From assembly GCF_019703835.1 (NCBI RefSeq), contig NZ_AP023055.1, forward strand, positions 434,001 to 498,000: a stretch of DNA of 64,000 nucleotides. The letters run 5' to 3'. How positions within the stretch are numbered: position 1 is the first letter of the stretch; each line of letters opens with the position of its first letter. The notes below the pieces were generated by a model. The model saw only the letters and a program-made list of their open reading frames with translations. It did not search any database and had not been told where the DNA came from. The DNA comes from Thaumasiovibrio subtropicus. GTDB taxonomy: Bacteria > Pseudomonadota > Gammaproteobacteria > Enterobacterales > Vibrionaceae. Positions 35,388 to 43,914 of this stretch are shown one piece after another. A program made the translations under genes and the position numbers.

Positions 35388-36283
35388 ATCACTTGATCAT
35401 CGCAATCGCGTTATTGTGGCTGGCAATGGGTGCCAGCCTCTATTTTGCCTCTGTTCGAAACCAACAGGCTAAAAAGCAGCTAGCGAGATATCTCGATGTG
35501 GATACCGCGGTTGCTGTGCAGCGCAATCGCGCCTCTTGGTTAGCGTTTTACTTTCGCTTAGAGACCTTGTTTGGTGAAGCGACAATGCGCCGCTATCGAT
35601 TGCTTGCGGTACTGATGGTTGCGGGCGCTGTCTATTTCTTGATTGCGCAGGGCATGGAGCCATTACTGTCATTGGGTCTGGTTGCGCTTGTGTCTGCAGT
35701 GTCGGTCTATTTTGCCGTCAAGCATTTGGAACAAGCCGCCGTGAAAGCGTTTAATCAACAAATGCCGGATATCATTGATTCTATGGTGCGTGCAGTGAAA
35801 GTGGGTGCGCCGTTGCACGATATCTTCATGGTATTAAGCGAGCAATATCCAGGCGTGGCGTCACGTCTGTTTCGCGCTATGCACGACAGACTGAAGCTCG
35901 GCCATAGCGTTGATCATGTGATGAGCTACGCCTATCAGCAGTTGCCGAGTCCTGAATTTCAGTTTTTGACCATATTGCTGAGCTTGCAGCATGAAACAGG
36001 CGGTAAGTTGTCACACATGCTGAATCAGCTCGCGAGTACGCTACGAGAGCGCAGCATGATGGAGAGTCGCATTCGCACCATTACTTCTGAGTCTCGGACC
36101 TCTGCTCGTGTGCTCTCTTGCTTACCGTTTGTACTGATGGGGGTATTGTATACCTCTGCCCGCGAGCATTTTGATTACCTATTCACCGATGACAAGGGGC
36201 AGTGGATCCTCTTCTATGTGGTGATCAGTGTGTTTGTAGGCTTACTGCTTATTCGCCAACTAACCCGTATGAGAGTGTCGTAA
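35384..36283 (+). CDS. tadB: Tad pilus inner-membrane platform protein TadB
   Basis: 299 residues with T2SSF domain (residues ~115-245). GTG start at 35384, overlapping the tadA stop by 4 bp. Hydrophobic segments near residues 2-20, 70-110 and 250-285. T2SSF-like core: MPDIIDSMVRAVKVGAPLHDIFMVL and PEFQFLTILLSLQHETGGKLSHML. It forms the inner-membrane platform with TadC. Confidence 0.92.
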   Translation: MNHLIIAIALLWLAMGASLYFASVRNQQAKKQLARYLDVDTAVAVQRNRASWLAFYFRLETLFGEATMRRYRLLAVLMVAGAVYFLIAQGMEPLLSLGLVALVSAVSVYFAVKHLEQAAVKAFNQQMPDIIDSMVRAVKVGAPLHDIFMVLSEQYPGVASRLFRAMHDRLKLGHSVDHVMSYAYQQLPSPEFQFLTILLSLQHETGGKLSHMLNQLASTLRERSMMESRIRTITSESRTSARVLSCLPFVLMGVLYTSAREHFDYLFTDDKGQWILFYVVISVFVGLLLIRQLTRMRVS

Positions 36284-37170
36284 TGGAAGGATTAACTCAC
36301 CTACAAGTCGCGGTATTGGCCATCGTTCCGATGTTGCTTTGTGTTGCCCTTCTTCTTCAAGGGCAAGCTGTGAAGCGGCAGCAGCAGGCACAACTGACGC
36401 GTTACATGGGGGTCGCACAAACTGAGCGGCGTTCTCAACTGCTGTTTATGCAAAAGCTCGCCACAGAAAAAGAGCGCAAGCGATTGAAGCAACTACTTGC
36501 GAATGCGGGCTTTTTGCATGACAACGCGGTGCTGTGGTTAATGAGTTTGAAGTATGGCATCGGTTTGCTCGTTGTGTTGATGCTTGGTGTCAACGAACTC
36601 TTTGAGAACGGCACATTAGTCAGCTCATTTGCGGTGACAAAGTACCTTTGTGGCTTTGTGATAGGTGCCAACATTCCGGAGTGGTGGTTGAAGCTGAATG
36701 CCGACCGCGCTAGAAAACTGCTGCGCCAAGCCACGCCAGATGCCATTGATCTATTGGTACTGTGTGTTGAGAGTGGCTTATCGCTTAATAAGGCATTTAA
36801 CCGCGTCGCGCAGCACCTTATGCGTCAAGGCTCGCCATTAGCCGAGCAGTTTCGCATGACGGCGGCAGAGTTAGAAATGCTCAATGATCGTAAACAAGCG
36901 TTGGCCAATTTGAGTTGGCGAACTGGGGTAGCGGAGTTGAACACCTTATCGAGTACACTGCAGATGGCCGAACGATACGGTTCGCCGCTTGCCGATACCT
37001 TGCGTCAAATCAGTGAAGATGCGCGTCGCCAACGTGCGCTTTCGCTTGAAGAAGAAGCGGGTAAGTTACCGGGAAAAATTACGCTTATCCAGATGACGTT
37101 GATTATGTTCCCAATGCTGGTGATGGTAATCGCACCAGTGATGTCTCAGTTACTGGATAGTTTGGCGTAA
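36283..37170 (+). CDS. tadC: Tad pilus inner-membrane platform protein TadC
   Basis: 295 residues. The ATG at 36283 (MEGLTHLQVAVLAIV) overlaps the tadB stop (TAATG); an earlier in-frame start at 36202 lies deep in tadB. T2SSF domain ~125-285: TPDAIDLLVLCVESGLSLNKAFNRVAQHL and AERYGSPLADTLRQIS. Membrane helices at the N-terminus, ~85-130 and the C-terminus. Confidence 0.92.
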   Translation: MEGLTHLQVAVLAIVPMLLCVALLLQGQAVKRQQQAQLTRYMGVAQTERRSQLLFMQKLATEKERKRLKQLLANAGFLHDNAVLWLMSLKYGIGLLVVLMLGVNELFENGTLVSSFAVTKYLCGFVIGANIPEWWLKLNADRARKLLRQATPDAIDLLVLCVESGLSLNKAFNRVAQHLMRQGSPLAEQFRMTAAELEMLNDRKQALANLSWRTGVAELNTLSSTLQMAERYGSPLADTLRQISEDARRQRALSLEEEAGKLPGKITLIQMTLIMFPMLVMVIAPVMSQLLDSLA

Positions 37171-37174
37171 GAAT

Positions 37175-37906
37175 ATGAAATACTTGATGATGGGTTGTCT
37201 GCTGTTAACAGGCTGTGCAACCACCCAGCAGAATGACGTAGACACGGAGCAGTTGATGGGCTTGGCGGATACGGCTTTTAAATATGGTCAGCTATCTTCG
37301 GTGAAGTCGAAGATTGATCAAGTGCTTGAAGTGGATCCCAACCACCCTGAAGCGAAGTTGATGAAGGCGAAAGTGGCACTTCGTGAAGATAGACCCAATG
37401 CAGCGAAAGCACTATTGGCTGAACTTGTGAATGCGCAAGACGAGGTTGCCAGCGAGTCTGCACTGTTATTGGGGCGCTTGGCCTTAGATAACCAAGACGC
37501 GGCGTCAGCGGTGCAGTGGTTCGAAAAGGGCTTGCAAGCAACACCAGACAATGCTGCGCTTTTGAATGGCCTTGGGGTCGCGAAGGATAGCTTGTCTGAT
37601 TTTTCAGGTGCTCAGGAATACTATCGCCAAGCCATTGCCGTGGCACCAGATAACAAAAATTTCCGTTCTAATCTCGCGTTATCGCTGCTGCTTTCTGGCG
37701 ATATTGACGAAGCGTACAACGAGTTGCAACCGCTCGTGAGCCGACCTGAAGTCCCCGATTACTTGCAACGTACTTTTGCGCTGGTGTTGATCGCGAAAGG
37801 ACAGGATGACGATGCGCGTAATGTCCTGCTGCAGTTCATGTCAGAGGATGAGGTGGATCATGACATGGCACTATTAGTGAAGCAGTTAGGCGAGGCTGAA
37901 CGTTAA
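37175..37906 (+). CDS. tadD: Tad pilus TPR lipoprotein TadD
   Basis: 243 residues. Lipobox LTGC (Cys near residue 14), then several TPR-type repeats (for example DNAALLNGLGVAKDSLSDFSGAQEYYRQAIAVAPDN). It probably acts as a periplasmic pilotin or scaffold. It follows tadC by 4 bp and abuts tadE. Confidence 0.88.
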   Translation: MKYLMMGCLLLTGCATTQQNDVDTEQLMGLADTAFKYGQLSSVKSKIDQVLEVDPNHPEAKLMKAKVALREDRPNAAKALLAELVNAQDEVASESALLLGRLALDNQDAASAVQWFEKGLQATPDNAALLNGLGVAKDSLSDFSGAQEYYRQAIAVAPDNKNFRSNLALSLLLSGDIDEAYNELQPLVSRPEVPDYLQRTFALVLIAKGQDDDARNVLLQFMSEDEVDHDMALLVKQLGEAER

Positions 37907-38376
37907 TGTCGATACTCTACAAACGGCAACGACAGCGAGGGGCTGCCGCATTGGAGGCGGCCTTTTTCCTGCCTGTGCTTATCGGTTTAGTGTTAGTTTT
38001 CTTTGAAGTCGGTCGCGTCAATATTCACCTCAGTCGTATCGATTTTGCGGTGCAGTCGGCAAAACGAGCGGCACAAGTAGAGCAAGTGGACACAGCTAAA
38101 GAGCTCGCCGAGAAATTCATTACCCGTTATGAGTTGTTCGGCGCAGAGTATGTTGGCTTATCTCAGATAAAGACGCGCGTCTTTACCTCCATTCCTGCGT
38201 GGATAGAAGAAGATGAAGAAAAGGTAGACCCACTTCAAAAGGGTGTGGTCGAAATTGCTGTGCGTGTGCGTTTGGCGCCATTAGGTATCCCTTTCTTCTC
38301 GTTAAATACTGATGCCTATGAATATGAGGTTAATACTGTGCTGATACCGGAGAAACGCAGTGAAGCTCAAGAGTAA
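37906..38376 (+). CDS. tadE: TadE-like pseudopilin
   Basis: 156 residues. Prepilin-type N-terminus: basic leader, then RGAAALEAAFFLPVLIGLVL, with cleavage after Gly and Glu at +5. A minor pilin-like subunit. ATG at 37906 overlaps the tadD stop; the 3' end overlaps the next gene by 17 bp. Confidence 0.85.
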   Translation: MSILYKRQRQRGAAALEAAFFLPVLIGLVLVFFEVGRVNIHLSRIDFAVQSAKRAAQVEQVDTAKELAEKFITRYELFGAEYVGLSQIKTRVFTSIPAWIEEDEEKVDPLQKGVVEIAVRVRLAPLGIPFFSLNTDAYEYEVNTVLIPEKRSEAQE

Positions 38377-38836
38377 ACAGCGCGGCAGCGTGACCATTGA
38401 AGGCTTCTTTTTCATCCCTGTCGTACTTGTGCTGATTTTTGCACTGGCAGACATTGCATGGATATTAAGAGCAGACAATCGTTTGCAAGATGTGACGAAT
38501 ATTCTGACCCGCGCAATTAGCCAACAAGGCATTCCGGAAGATTCTAACCTCCAAGATCAAGTGCGCGCCTATGAACCTGTTTTTCAACGCATGTTCGCGG
38601 ATGAGTACCCAGGGCAGTTTGGTGTGACCGTGACTGTTGAAGCGGACGGCAAGTTGGAGCGGGCATCATTCGGTGACTGTATTCCACCCGTGAATGAAGC
38701 GCAGTTGCCGACAGGGAATTACTGGCGCGTGAGTTCATGTTTTGTCCCCACAGAGAAAGTGATTGCGGTGCTTGCGGTGCCGTTAATTACGTCGGACAGA
38801 ATGTTGTACAACCACGTCGTTTACAAGCGGAGGTAA
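38360..38836 (+). CDS. tadF: TadF-like pseudopilin
   Basis: 158 residues. GTG start at 38360, inside the tadE end. Prepilin-type N-terminus SKQRGSVTIEGFFFIPVVLVL, with Glu at +5 after the Gly cleavage site. Two Cys (FGDCIPP, SSCFVPTE) suggest a disulfide. Minor pseudopilin of the Tad machine. The call as TadF rather than a second TadE is by operon position. Confidence 0.78.
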   Translation: MKLKSKQRGSVTIEGFFFIPVVLVLIFALADIAWILRADNRLQDVTNILTRAISQQGIPEDSNLQDQVRAYEPVFQRMFADEYPGQFGVTVTVEADGKLERASFGDCIPPVNEAQLPTGNYWRVSSCFVPTEKVIAVLAVPLITSDRMLYNHVVYKRR

Positions 38837-38837
38837 G

Positions 38838-40238
38838 ATGAAAAAGCAACAGGGCAGTGTGACTGTCTTTATGCTGGTATTGATAGTCGCCATGATCGGC
38901 TTTGCGGGTTATACATACGACGTGATCAAAGTGCAGAATACGCACATACGTTTGGCTCAGGCTGCCGATGCTGCGTTAACCTCTGCAGGGGCGAGCGAAA
39001 ATGTTGAGTTTGACGCTGGACTGATTGTCAATGCCAACCTTAATTCAGGGGTAACGGCACAGTTCGCTGATCAGTATTTGATCACAGTCGACAATACGGA
39101 AGATAAGCAAACACTCGATGTCTCGTTGACCTATGAGCCTGATTTGATGAATCAATTTATACAAGATCCATTGAATATAAGGGCTCAGGCGACGAACGAC
39201 CTTACGCGTTCGACGGCAGAAATCGTCTTTATGCTTGATGTCTCTGGCTCAATGGCAGGGGCACCCTTGGATAAGACCAAAAAAGCACTGCTCGGTTTCG
39301 CGGATAAACTTTATGCGTCGGGTGGCGAGAATCGTGAGTTCACGATCAGCTTCGTACCGGCCTCTGGAAACACTAACGTAGGCTGGTATCCCGAGTTTTT
39401 TGCTGGCAACATTCGTCGTTATGACCATGCTCAGGTCAAGTTGGAAAACAGTTGGCATGATATGTTTGACCTGGCGCAAGGGGAGTTTCCAGCGGTGCCA
39501 GGCCGCGCGCGTGGGGCAATGTGCCGCGATTTGGCCTACGAGCCACAGTCTGCTGGCGCGCTCGGGCTGTTCTATTTCCGAAATCTTGAAAAAGCACCGT
39601 TAAATGCGCCGCGAAATACGCGTCGCATTATCCGTCCAACAGTGCCGCCGATTCAGAATGTGTTTGATGATGGCACGCCGTTAGACCCGCCCGTGTATCC
39701 GTCGACAAACCCAGCGGATGGCTATCGCGAGCACTTTGCGGATAAGGCGATCTTTGATGAGATCGAGTGCCACAAAAATGCAATCAGTCCATTCATGACG
39801 ACGAAAACTGAGTTTGTGAGACGGACAAATGAGCTTATTGCGGGGATGAACACCAACAATGCCGAAGGCATGGTCTGGGCCGCGCGCCTGCTGTCTCCTT
39901 ATTGGCGAGGGTTGTGGGATTCGAATCATCCTAAACTGCCCAGAAACTATGGTCAGCCCATGAATGACAAATATCTCATTGTCTTTTCCGATGGTGAACA
40001 CCTGATACGGCCGGGCTATCGTGATAAGAAAATGCGCCTTATTTGTACTCAGCTAAAACGTGGTGGTCGTGATGTCAACATTATTACTGTGAATTTTGGT
40101 GGGCAGGCCAGTGAGCGGTTGATGAAGCGTTGCGCGAGTAAGCCAGAGTTTTACCATCTTGCGGACTTGTTTAATGTTGATCGCGTGTTTGACCAAATTG
40201 CGGATCAAGTGATCGACCGTGTACTCGTCTCTAACTAG
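38838..40238 (+). CDS. tadG: TadG-like protein with von Willebrand A domain
   Basis: 466 residues. N-terminal membrane segment of TadG/TadE type (QQGSVTVFMLVLIVAMIGFAGYTYDVIKVQNTH), then a VWA domain with MIDAS motif DVSGSMAG near residue 135 and a late Asp segment YLIVFSDGEH. A long insertion (~180-320) with several Cys is seen between the VWA strands. It probably anchors the pilus or acts in adhesion. Last gene of the Tad locus; a strong terminator follows. Confidence 0.85.
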   Translation: MKKQQGSVTVFMLVLIVAMIGFAGYTYDVIKVQNTHIRLAQAADAALTSAGASENVEFDAGLIVNANLNSGVTAQFADQYLITVDNTEDKQTLDVSLTYEPDLMNQFIQDPLNIRAQATNDLTRSTAEIVFMLDVSGSMAGAPLDKTKKALLGFADKLYASGGENREFTISFVPASGNTNVGWYPEFFAGNIRRYDHAQVKLENSWHDMFDLAQGEFPAVPGRARGAMCRDLAYEPQSAGALGLFYFRNLEKAPLNAPRNTRRIIRPTVPPIQNVFDDGTPLDPPVYPSTNPADGYREHFADKAIFDEIECHKNAISPFMTTKTEFVRRTNELIAGMNTNNAEGMVWAARLLSPYWRGLWDSNHPKLPRNYGQPMNDKYLIVFSDGEHLIRPGYRDKKMRLICTQLKRGGRDVNIITVNFGGQASERLMKRCASKPEFYHLADLFNVDRVFDQIADQVIDRVLVSN

Positions 40239-40259
40239 CGTGTCTATTCGGTAACTGAG

Positions 40260-40288
40260 ATGGACAGGCCATGCCTGTCCATTTTTTT
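40260..40288 (+). terminator. Rho-independent terminator of the Tad operon
   Basis: A 10-bp stem (ATGGACAGGC / GCCTGTCCAT) with a CAT loop, then a run of seven T. It lies 22 bp after the tadG stop. Confidence 0.92.
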
Positions 40289-40290
40289 AA

Positions 40291-41130
40291 TTAGAATATC
40301 TTCTTAGGCTGCCAGCCTAGCTGGGTTTGCGCTTTCTGACTCGAAAAGCGTTGATTGAGAGAGTAACCTCTTGCCCAGTCACCGTATTTCTCCATCCATG
40401 TTTTGATCGGAACACGCTTAATCGGTTTGGTTGATACCTGTGCAGCTAACGCGTCGACGGGGAGACCGACCTCATCCGCACCGATGTACTCTTCGCCACG
40501 CTGTCCTTTCTCCATAACGAGTCGATAGAGATCCGCCAAGCTGGTGCGTTCAACCAGTGACCAATGCAACGGGGCGCTATTGGGGATTTCAATGAAGTCA
40601 TTGTCTTCGGCCGATAGGCTAAGGAGAGGGGGTACTTTGAGTTCATCGGTGACGACATTGACAGGGCTGACTCGCCGTAAGTCGATGTGAGGGACATTAT
40701 CGAGGTAAGCAGCATTGTCGATCATCCAGGAAAATTCCGGGGTAGATTGCTTTGGGTAGGTCTCATCAATGACCTTATCATGGGCACCAAATGTCCAGCA
40801 GCCAGTGGTATAGAGGACGAGTAAGTTGTGACTATGCTGGGTTGTTGCGTTAATTATCGCCTCTGCGAAACGGCGATCGATTGCACCCATGTCTTCACCA
40901 AAGCTGCATGCAGTGTGAATCAAGGTTTCAAAATGACAGATTTCATCTATCCAGTATTGGGGCGCTTCGATATCGCCAGGTAGGACATTCGCTCCCATGG
41001 CCAGTGCATTGTGTTGACTGGCTTCATTGCGACAAAGCACGGTAACGGTGTAACCATGATCAATAAGGTTTTCAACAATGGCACTGCCGACGCTGCCGGT
41101 CCCGCCTGTGATCAAAATACGAGATGTCAT
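40291..41130 (-). CDS. NAD(P)-dependent epimerase/dehydratase-type SDR
   Basis: 279 residues. Extended/atypical short-chain dehydrogenase fold: N-terminal Rossmann motif ITGGTGSVG (GxxGxxG, residues 7-15), then VTVLCRNE and a strand ending LLVLYTTGCW. The catalytic YxxxK is not in the classical form, so it could be an NmrA/epimerase-like member without a standard active site. Substrate unknown. It follows the minus-strand AraC gene by 102 bp and is a likely target of it. The stop lies right against the Tad terminator. Confidence 0.75.
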   Translation of the reverse strand: MTSRILITGGTGSVGSAIVENLIDHGYTVTVLCRNEASQHNALAMGANVLPGDIEAPQYWIDEICHFETLIHTACSFGEDMGAIDRRFAEAIINATTQHSHNLLVLYTTGCWTFGAHDKVIDETYPKQSTPEFSWMIDNAAYLDNVPHIDLRRVSPVNVVTDELKVPPLLSLSAEDNDFIEIPNSAPLHWSLVERTSLADLYRLVMEKGQRGEEYIGADEVGLPVDALAAQVSTKPIKRVPIKTWMEKYGDWARGYSLNQRFSSQKAQTQLGWQPKKIF

Positions 41131-41232
41131 AGTAGTTCCTTTTGAATGGATGACTGGATTGAGTCTAAATGCGAAGCGGAAACCCAGCCCAGCATTGCGC
41201 GAGCTTCAAAGATGGGGCATCGATGAATATGG

Positions 41233-42237
41233 CTAAATCATCGATTTCTCTTGGCGGTACTGGCGCGGTGTGACCTGATACTGACTGCGAAAATTTCGGA
41301 TAAACACATCCGCAGATTGGTATCCACACAAAGCGGCAATTTGGCTGATGCTATAACTAGAACGGCGAAGGTATTGCGCTGCTGCCATACCACGCCAGCG
41401 ACGCAAGAAAGTGAGTGGTGCGCAGCCGACGATTTGCGTAAAGCGCGCATTAAAGGCTGAGCGCGATAACGCGGCAAGTTTGGCAAAATCTTCAATACGC
41501 CATGGTGCTTGATAAGAGTGCACCATGGCTGTCATCACGGGTATCAAGTGTCTGTCTTGCATAGCTTGTATCCAGCCTGTGGGGGCGGCATGGTCTGGCA
41601 AGGCGCGAAAAATTTCTAGCACGAGTAGATCAAGCAGGCGACGGATTGCGCTTTGACTACCGGATTGAGGCTGACTGTTCTCTTCGTAAAGCCATTCTAA
41701 AATCTGGCCAAGACGTGTCCCAGCATGGGCATCTAAAATGATGATATCAGGCAAGTTGTGCAACAGAATATGAGCATGTTCGGGCTGTTGGTCTGAAAAT
41801 CGAAAATGCCCACAAATGAGTTTGCTTAGCGGGCCGCAGCCACCAATTGCCATGGCGCGTACTTCCTCGTCAGTCTTTCCATTGAACAGCTTTTCGACCG
41901 ACAAGCATGGCACATCTGGTGCACTCATTAGGCGATGAGGTATACCGTTGGGGATGAGCAGCAACTGGCTACTCTCAACGCGTAGGGGGGCCTCGCCCGG
42001 GAGTTCGACGTAGCACTCGCCTTGGCGAAGGTAGCTAAAGTGACATCCATCAAGCAGTTGATCTTCCAGCCCCCAAGGAGAAAACAAGCGGATTTGATTG
42101 AACACTTCGCATTGAGGCGCGAGATGATCGATGAAGTGGCTAAGTGTGTCATGAAAACCTCGCTCATCACTTTTTGCTGGTTGTGATGCGCCTTGCTTTG
42201 GGCCGTGACGTTTGTTTTCTTTCATCGCAGAAGCCAT
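41233..42237 (-). CDS. AraC-family transcriptional regulator (cupin-type sensor)
   Basis: 334 residues. The N-terminal two-thirds (~30-215) is an AraC cupin-type sensor (VELPGEAPLRVESSQLLLIPNGIPHRL is a cupin strand pattern). The C-terminal HTH AraC domain (~235-330) has DFAKLAALSRSAFNARFTQIVG and QIAALCGYQSADVFIRNFRSQYQVTPRQYR. Start at 42237 or at the internal Met 42225 (MKENKRHG). Probably regulates the adjacent dehydrogenase gene. Confidence 0.85.
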   Translation of the reverse strand: MASAMKENKRHGPKQGASQPAKSDERGFHDTLSHFIDHLAPQCEVFNQIRLFSPWGLEDQLLDGCHFSYLRQGECYVELPGEAPLRVESSQLLLIPNGIPHRLMSAPDVPCLSVEKLFNGKTDEEVRAMAIGGCGPLSKLICGHFRFSDQQPEHAHILLHNLPDIIILDAHAGTRLGQILEWLYEENSQPQSGSQSAIRRLLDLLVLEIFRALPDHAAPTGWIQAMQDRHLIPVMTAMVHSYQAPWRIEDFAKLAALSRSAFNARFTQIVGCAPLTFLRRWRGMAAAQYLRRSSYSISQIAALCGYQSADVFIRNFRSQYQVTPRQYRQEKSMI

Positions 42238-42403
42238 ACCTGCGCGATCCTTGCATATCAGTTCGTCTATGACGCTATGCTAACTTGGGTTGACAACGCG
42301 TCAGGAGGCTGAGACAAAAAATGAATAAGCGCTGACAGAATGTCAACGCATATAGACATTGAAAGGGGCAAGTGTGACCGAATTATCGCGCATCGTATGA
42401 GGG

Positions 42404-43774
42404 TTATGCCGTCCCTTCAAGTAAGGTTTGAGCGTAGGCAAGGCTTTCGTCAATCAGTGCGTCGTTACAGCCAAGGTAGTTGCGAGGATCGCAGAGAGCG
42501 GTAATCTCCGCTTCGCTGAACATCGCAGTGACGGCTTCGCTATTAAGCAGCATCTCTTCCAGACTCATATCGCTGGCGAGTCCATCATGGATGATCGTTT
42601 TGATCATGGCATAGCTTTCGCCGCGTCCTTTTTGTTCAGCGACTTGCATCATCACTGCTTCAGACATAATCAAGTTACGCGATGCCGCGAAGTTTCGTCG
42701 CATGTTGTCTTTGTTGACGATGAGGTTGTCCAGCAAACGTTGTGCTCGCGCTAACGATGTTGAAACGGCAAGGCAAGATTCAGGCACCAGTGACCAGTTG
42801 AGCACGCGCATTGACGCTGCACGTACATCTTGCTGATCCATGAGGTTAGGTGCGGAGGATGCGTACATCCAGCCCATACGAGACAGTGTTTGAATCATGT
42901 TGCAAGCCCGCGGGTTGGCTTTGTGAGGCATGGTACTAGAGCCTCCTCCGCCTTCTCCTTCACGGACCTCGGCCAGTGGGGCACGTCCCATGAGCTCAAT
43001 GTCATTCGCAATACGGCACAAGGAGCCGTGAATAATCGCAAAGCACTGAATGGTTTCGGCGATGCCGTCTAAACTTGCGTTCCAAAGGCCGATGGGTTGA
43101 GTAAGCCCCAACGCCGACATGAGACGCTCTCTGACCTCTAAACCAACCCGTCCAATAGAGGACAAGTTACCCACTGCACCCCCATACATGCCCATGGTGG
43201 CACGCGGTGTCAGTGCATCGAGACGTTGCAGGTTACGTGTCATTTCCGTTAGGTACGAGGCTAACTGCAGTCCCCATGTAGTTGGTAGGGCATCTTGCGA
43301 ATTCGTCCGAGCGACCATGACGGTGTTTCGATGCGCGTCAGCCATCGTTGAGAGTGAGCGTATGAGATTGATGACCTGACGGCGAATTAAAGACAGAGAT
43401 GACTTGAGACGCATCGCTTGTGCAGTATCGAGCAGATCTTGCGTGGTACATCCCCAGTGTAGATATTGCTTAACCAAGGGATCTCCCGCTTCACTGATTT
43501 GGTCAACCATGGGCTTTATTGCCATGCCCACTTTGGCTGTTTCAGCGGCAAGGCGCGTCCAGTTAATGTTGTCGATTGTCGCTGCTTGTTGTATCGCCTT
43601 TGCCGCTTGTGCGGGAATGATGCCGAGATCGGCTTGGATGGCGGCAATTTCAGTTTCAAACTGCAGCCAGCATGAGACAAGATGCTTGTCTGACCAAACG
43701 GCTTTCATCTCTGCTTGAGTAAAAAGTGGCGAGTAAAGGGCTGAATCGAAAACGGAGACATTGTCAGGATTCAT
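42404..43774 (-). CDS. Fumarase/aspartase-superfamily lyase (PcaB/adenylosuccinate lyase-like)
   Basis: 456 residues, full length. Signature loop GGGGSSTMPHKANP at residues 275-288 with the catalytic Ser279/280, and HWGCTTQDLLDTAQ at ~106-119. This last is closer to PcaB (HWGATSQD) than to PurB (HFGLTSTD). The segment where PurB/FumC have a catalytic His (TH.Q) reads ARTNSQDALPTTWG: Asn replaces His, as CMLE-type members also lack it. Reaction: fumarate-releasing or cycloisomerase type, substrate unknown. The nearby DcuC carrier on the same strand, now separated by an IS, suggests C4-dicarboxylate metabolism. Confidence 0.75.
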   Translation of the reverse strand: MNPDNVSVFDSALYSPLFTQAEMKAVWSDKHLVSCWLQFETEIAAIQADLGIIPAQAAKAIQQAATIDNINWTRLAAETAKVGMAIKPMVDQISEAGDPLVKQYLHWGCTTQDLLDTAQAMRLKSSLSLIRRQVINLIRSLSTMADAHRNTVMVARTNSQDALPTTWGLQLASYLTEMTRNLQRLDALTPRATMGMYGGAVGNLSSIGRVGLEVRERLMSALGLTQPIGLWNASLDGIAETIQCFAIIHGSLCRIANDIELMGRAPLAEVREGEGGGGSSTMPHKANPRACNMIQTLSRMGWMYASSAPNLMDQQDVRAASMRVLNWSLVPESCLAVSTSLARAQRLLDNLIVNKDNMRRNFAASRNLIMSEAVMMQVAEQKGRGESYAMIKTIIHDGLASDMSLEEMLLNSEAVTAMFSEAEITALCDPRNYLGCNDALIDESLAYAQTLLEGTA

Positions 43775-43914
43775 GGTCGGGACTCCTTAGTGACGAAAGG
43801 GTGAGCAGAAATGACAAAAGGGCTGCGTTAGCAGCCCTCAGACTGCTGACAAAGGTCTAGCTTTCGAGCTAGACCTTTGATCTAATAGGGGTATCGAAAT
43901 ATGGACACTCCGTT

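Noticed and set aside
43819..43838. Hairpins at 43819-43838 and 45430-45449, first read as an ordinary terminator repeated by a large target duplication
   Set aside because: Beyond the palindrome the flanks match only in inverted orientation, so these are the terminal inverted repeats of the IS rather than a direct target repeat.
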